This document shows, in pieces, positions 7,305 to 9,011 of a DNA stretch of 9,011 nucleotides. Made by a program: the position numbers and the translations under genes. The notes below the pieces were generated by a model, which worked only from the letters and a program-made list of their open reading frames with translations, was not told the origin of the DNA and made no database searches. Origin of the DNA: DASYRM01 sp036004405 (GTDB taxonomy: Bacteria; Acidobacteriota; Vicinamibacteria; Vicinamibacterales; UBA2999). Every line of letters starts with the position of its first letter. Within the stretch, counting starts at the first letter, position 1. The stretch spans positions 1-9,011 of the forward strand of contig DASYRM010000093.1 in assembly GCA_036004405.1 (NCBI GenBank), read 5' to 3'.

Positions 7305-7793
7305 ATGCCCCGCTATCCCGAACACCTCCGCGGCTTCGACTACACCGGCCCCAATCGCTACTTCCTGACGCTGTGCACTCACCAGAGAGCACGGTACTTC
7401 GTCGAGGGACAGCACGTTGCGCTCGTCAGCGAGCAGTTCCAGCGAGCGTCGCGCGAGCAGGCCTTCGCAGTGATTGCGTACTGCTTCATGCCCGATCACG
7501 TCCATCTGCTCGTCGCCGGCGAACGCGACGACGCGGACTTGAAGCGCTTCACGAAGTACGCGAAGCAGTACTCCGGCTTCTACTTCCGACAGCTGACCGG
7601 TCTGTTCCTGTGGCAACGGTATGGCTACGAGCGCGTGCTCAGAAACGAAGAGGCGACGCCGGCCGTCGCGCGATACACGATCGCGAATCCGGTAAGAGCC
7701 GGCATCGTGCACGCACCTGCTGACTATCCATTCTGGGGATCGTTGGTGTACACGCGGGAAGCGCTCTTGGAGTACATCCAACGGGCCACCTGA
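7305..7793 (+). CDS. REP-associated tyrosine transposase (RAYT, Y1/HUH family)
   Basis: This 162-residue protein is related to the IS200/IS605 TnpA. RAYTs are single-copy, domesticated-looking Y1 enzymes thought to spread short REP hairpins by cutting single-stranded DNA next to the GTAG/GTGG tetranucleotide. Visible features: N-terminal GPNRYFLTLCTHQRARYF, the HUH metal-binding motif FMPDHVHLLV (His65, His67), LKRFTKYAKQYSG helix, WQRYGYERVLRNEE with Tyr108 as the best candidate nucleophile, and the RYTIANPVRAGIV block near the C-terminus, characteristic of the RAYT branch. ATG 7305 follows GACGGGG closely and begins the family homology. The open frame continues up to a GTG at 7227, but that GTG is part of repeat A. 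The stop TGA (7791-7793) is in the loop of repeat C. The gene looks intact. It starts 29 bp after GGT and may be read from the same transcript. Confidence 0.92.
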   Translation: MPRYPEHLRGFDYTGPNRYFLTLCTHQRARYFVEGQHVALVSEQFQRASREQAFAVIAYCFMPDHVHLLVAGERDDADLKRFTKYAKQYSGFYFRQLTGLFLWQRYGYERVLRNEEATPAVARYTIANPVRAGIVHAPADYPFWGSLVYTREALLEYIQRAT

Positions 7794-7808
7794 AGGTGGC
7801 CCCCACGA
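7783..7808 (-). repeat. REP-like unit C, carries the RAYT stop codon
   Basis: On the plus strand it reads GGGCCACC (7783-7790), loop TGAA (7791-7794), GGTGGCCC (7795-7802), then CCAC (7803-7806), the complement of GTGG. Relative to A, E and F one stem pair is changed on both arms (A7788 with T7797), keeping pairing perfect. The loop supplies the RAYT stop TGA. GGCCCCCACGA (7798-7808) is the exact inverse of the A/B flank. Confidence 0.87.
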
Positions 7809-7813
7809 CTGTC

Positions 7814-7830
7814 GGCGGCCCCTACGACTG
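7814..7830 (-). repeat. REP-like half unit D, carries the hydratase stop codon
   Basis: GGCGGCCC (7814-7821) and CTAC (7822-7825, the complement of GTAG) with the flank GACTG make one arm plus the tetranucleotide of the repeat; the partner arm is missing. Read on the minus strand, D directly precedes C as a tandem, each starting CAGTCGTRGGGGCC. The TAG of its GTAG is the stop codon of the hydratase gene. Confidence 0.75.
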
Positions 7831-8637
7831 CACGTGCAGCGTCAGTGCGGGCAGCTCCAGGCCATCGACCGTCGCGCTCCAGGTCTCGCCAGGCGCGATG
7901 AGGCGCGACTCAGTCAACGTCCCCGAACTGATTAGATCGCCGGTGGCCAACGGCTCGGCGCCGGCACGGCGTGAAATCGCAGTGGCCAGCTCCGCGACGC
8001 AGAGCGCGGGGCTGCGCAGCGAGTTGCGTCCGCCACCCTGCTCGGCAGGCTCGCCGTTTCGCAGCAGCCGCACCTTGAACGACGCCAGCGCCTCGGCGAG
8101 AGCGGGCGCGCTGGCGCCATCCACCGCCATCGGCGCGCCGACAATCAGCGCCGCGTGCAGACCGTAGGACGCCACGAAGTCGGCAGGCTGGAACTTCCAG
8201 TCCTGGTAGACGCAGTCGATGATCTCGAAGCCGAGTGCGATCCACTCGACGCGCTCGAGCACGGCCGCCGGCTCGGTGAGTCCCGGCGGCAGGGCGTCCC
8301 TCAGCCGCAACACGATCTCCGGCTCGATCTTTGGCGCCACGAGCGACGCGACCGACAGGGTGGCGTCGTTCTGCGGCGCGTGCCGCACCGTGTCGTCGAA
8401 CATGTCGGCCCACACGAGCGTCTCGAGCTTGAGCGCACGCCACACCGCCTTGTTGGCGTAGCCGACCTTGCGGCCGACGACCGTGCGCCCCTCGGCCTGC
8501 CGCCGCCGCGACAGCTCGCGCTCCACCGCGTAGGCGGCATCGAGATCGAATGCGCCCTCACGCGCCGACGGCGGCGTCACATCGGAGCGCCGAGCCTGGC
8601 GCGCCAGCTGCAGCTCGTCGGCGAGAGCGTTTGGCAT
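7822..8637 (-). CDS. 2-keto-4-pentenoate hydratase-family enzyme (MhpD/HpcG-like)
   Basis: This 271-residue protein belongs to the family of 2-keto-4-pentenoate hydratases, 2-oxohept-4-ene-1,7-dioate hydratases and 4-oxalocrotonate decarboxylases, cytoplasmic Mg2+ enzymes that process ring-cleavage products of aromatic catabolism (meta pathway). Expected motifs are present: GRKVGY (55-60), KIEPEIVLRL with Glu105 and Glu107, and GFEIIDCVYQDWKF with Glu138. These three acids match the metal ligands of the family. SYGLHAALIVG (157-167) and the late SSGTLTESRLIAPGE block (237-251) are also typical. Length is normal for the family. Family membership is clear, but hydratase versus decarboxylase and the exact substrate cannot be decided. 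No other meta-pathway gene is in view. ATG 8637 opens the family's N-terminal ELQLARQAR helix. The preceding gene is an MFS carrier 71 bp upstream on the same strand, with three REP units between. The stop TAG (7824-7822) is part of repeat D. Confidence 0.9.
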   Translation of the reverse strand: MPNALADELQLARQARRSDVTPPSAREGAFDLDAAYAVERELSRRRQAEGRTVVGRKVGYANKAVWRALKLETLVWADMFDDTVRHAPQNDATLSVASLVAPKIEPEIVLRLRDALPPGLTEPAAVLERVEWIALGFEIIDCVYQDWKFQPADFVASYGLHAALIVGAPMAVDGASAPALAEALASFKVRLLRNGEPAEQGGGRNSLRSPALCVAELATAISRRAGAEPLATGDLISSGTLTESRLIAPGETWSATVDGLELPALTLHVQS

Positions 8638-8654
8638 TCGAATGTCAGGGTTAC

Positions 8655-8680
8655 GGGCCGCCTGAAGGCGGCCCCTACGA
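8655..8680 (-). repeat. REP-like unit E
   Basis: Plus-strand GGGCCGCC (8655-8662), loop TGAA (8663-8666), GGCGGCCC (8667-8674), then CTAC (8675-8678), the complement of GTAG. The stem is perfect. It lies 17 bp upstream of the hydratase start, so in an mRNA from the MFS gene it would form a hairpin just before the translation start. Confidence 0.87.
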
Positions 8681-8684
8681 GGAA

Positions 8685-8697
8685 GCCCCTACAGGGG
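8685..8697 (-). repeat. REP remnant G between units E and F
   Basis: GCCC (8685-8688) plus CTAC (8689-8692) repeats the GTAG end of the unit. It is followed by AGGGG, so CCCC (8686-8689) and GGGG (8694-8697) can pair around TACA as a mini-hairpin. It looks like a truncated copy or a junction product between E and F. Confidence 0.5.
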
Positions 8698-8701
8698 TTA
8701 C

Positions 8702-8725
8702 GGGCCGCCTAAAGGCGGCCCCTAC
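8702..8725 (-). repeat. REP-like unit F, carries the MFS stop codon
   Basis: Plus-strand GGGCCGCC (8702-8709), loop TAAA (8710-8713), GGCGGCCC (8714-8721), then CTAC (8722-8725), the complement of GTAG. Stem perfect. E and F share GGTTACGGGCCGCC at the left and lie 47 bp apart as direct repeats. The MFS stop TAG (8711-8709) spans loop and stem exactly as the GGT stop does in unit B. Confidence 0.87.
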
Positions 8726-9011
8726 TGGCGAGGACCGCGCCGGGCACGGACGCTTCGCGCGCGCGCTCGGCCAGGCGCGCGCTGCGCAACCCGAAAGCGA
8801 TCCCGGCCGCGACGAGCGCCATCACGGCGCTGCCATAGAAGCCCATCGCCCAGCTGCCGGATCGCTCGTACAAGAGCGCCGCGACCCAGCCGCCCATGAT
8901 CGAGGCGGTGCCCTTCGCGGTGTAGAGCACGGCGTAGTTCGAGGTGGCGTGGCGGGTGCCGAAGTAGTCGGCGGAGGTGGCGGGAAACAGCGAGTAGATC
9001 TCGCCCCAGGT
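8709..9011 (-). CDS. MFS transporter, oxalate/formate antiporter (OFA) type, C-terminal part
   Basis: Only the last 100 residues are in the window; the frame is open to base 9011, so the GTG at 8930 is an internal Val. The visible text TWGEIYSLFPATSADYFGTR, then HATSNYAVLYTAKGTASIMGG, is the characteristic segment of the OFA branch of the major facilitator superfamily (TWGEIYSLFPA, FG-x-x-x-A-x-x-NY-x-x-LYTAKG). It is followed by a last membrane helix, WAMGFYGSAVMALVAAGIAFGLR, flanked by a basic tail. OFA members carry small mono- or dicarboxylates such as oxalate, formate or pyruvate across the inner membrane; the substrate here is not determined. The gene precedes the hydratase in the same direction and may form an operon with it. 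The tail SRGRL and the stop come from REP unit F. Confidence 0.87.
   Translation of the reverse strand, partial: TWGEIYSLFPATSADYFGTRHATSNYAVLYTAKGTASIMGGWVAALLYERSGSWAMGFYGSAVMALVAAGIAFGLRSARLAERAREASVPGAVLASRGRL

Larger units (their letters stand above)
7225..7830. mobile_element. REPtron: RAYT gene bracketed by inverted REP pairs
   Basis: The unit consists of two plus-oriented REP-like hairpins (A at 7225-7250, B at 7256-7282), an intact Y1 transposase gene (7305-7793), and two minus-oriented REP-like units (C at 7783-7808, half-copy D at 7814-7830). The GTGG/GTAG tetranucleotides all face outward. This matches the organisation described for RAYT/TnpA-REP loci in Escherichia and Pseudomonas. 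B, C and D share the longer flank CAGTCGTRG. Boundaries are set by the outermost repeat matches; no target-site duplication is evident, as expected for HUH transposases. Confidence 0.82.

Noticed and set aside
8651..8725. CRISPR-like array of short repeats
   Set aside because: Only two full units and one remnant, hairpin-shaped with GTAG ends, no uniform spacers, no cas genes; matches copies next to the RAYT.

Overview
The window is high-GC, densely coding bacterial DNA from a Gram-negative organism, since it encodes a TonB-dependent outer-membrane receptor. Dense GGGCCGCC/GGCGGCCC hairpin repeats with a RAYT gene and a large TonB receptor would fit an environmental lineage such as Acidobacteriota (Vicinamibacteria-like). 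That assignment is inference; no rRNA or marker gene is present.

Layout. Bases 2-2032 (+) hold the 3' part of a TonB-dependent receptor. It converges on a minus-strand pair: a group II-like truncated haemoglobin (2040-2498), preceded in its operon by an exported metallo-beta-lactamase-fold hydrolase (2513-3601). A perfect 10-bp hairpin sits where the receptor and globin genes meet. A 123-bp divergent spacer leads to a plus-strand unit: an ABC exporter half-transporter (3725-5563) and, 20 bp later, a gamma-glutamyltransferase-family Ntn hydrolase (5584-7275). Next is a small intact RAYT, the Y1/HUH transposase that goes with REP elements (7305-7793, +). On the minus strand follow a 2-keto-4-pentenoate hydratase-family enzyme (7822-8637) and, upstream of it in the same direction, the C-terminal end of an oxalate/formate-type MFS carrier (8709 to beyond 9011).

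The most notable part is 7225-8725. Seven REP-like units or remnants share one architecture: a GTGG/GTAG tetranucleotide, then a GC-rich hairpin (stem GGGCCGCC, loop TTCA or TTTA). Two copies precede the RAYT on the plus strand. Two follow it in inverted orientation, and three more lie between the MFS and hydratase genes. This matches the 'REPtron' organisation known from gamma-proteobacteria, where TnpA-REP recognises a GTAG/GTGG tetranucleotide beside a hairpin. All four genes touching these repeats take their stop codon from the repeat: three in the hairpin loop, one from the TAG of GTAG. The C-terminal tails of GGT, RAYT and MFS are partly repeat-encoded.

The globin/MBL cassette is opposite in strand to both neighbours. 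In sampled lines it has lower GC (about 57-58 %) than the flanking ABC and GGT genes (63-75 %), which suggests a separate history. No gene-free stretch longer than 300 bases exists; the longest are the 123-bp spacer at 3602-3724 and the repeat-filled 71 bp at 8638-8708.
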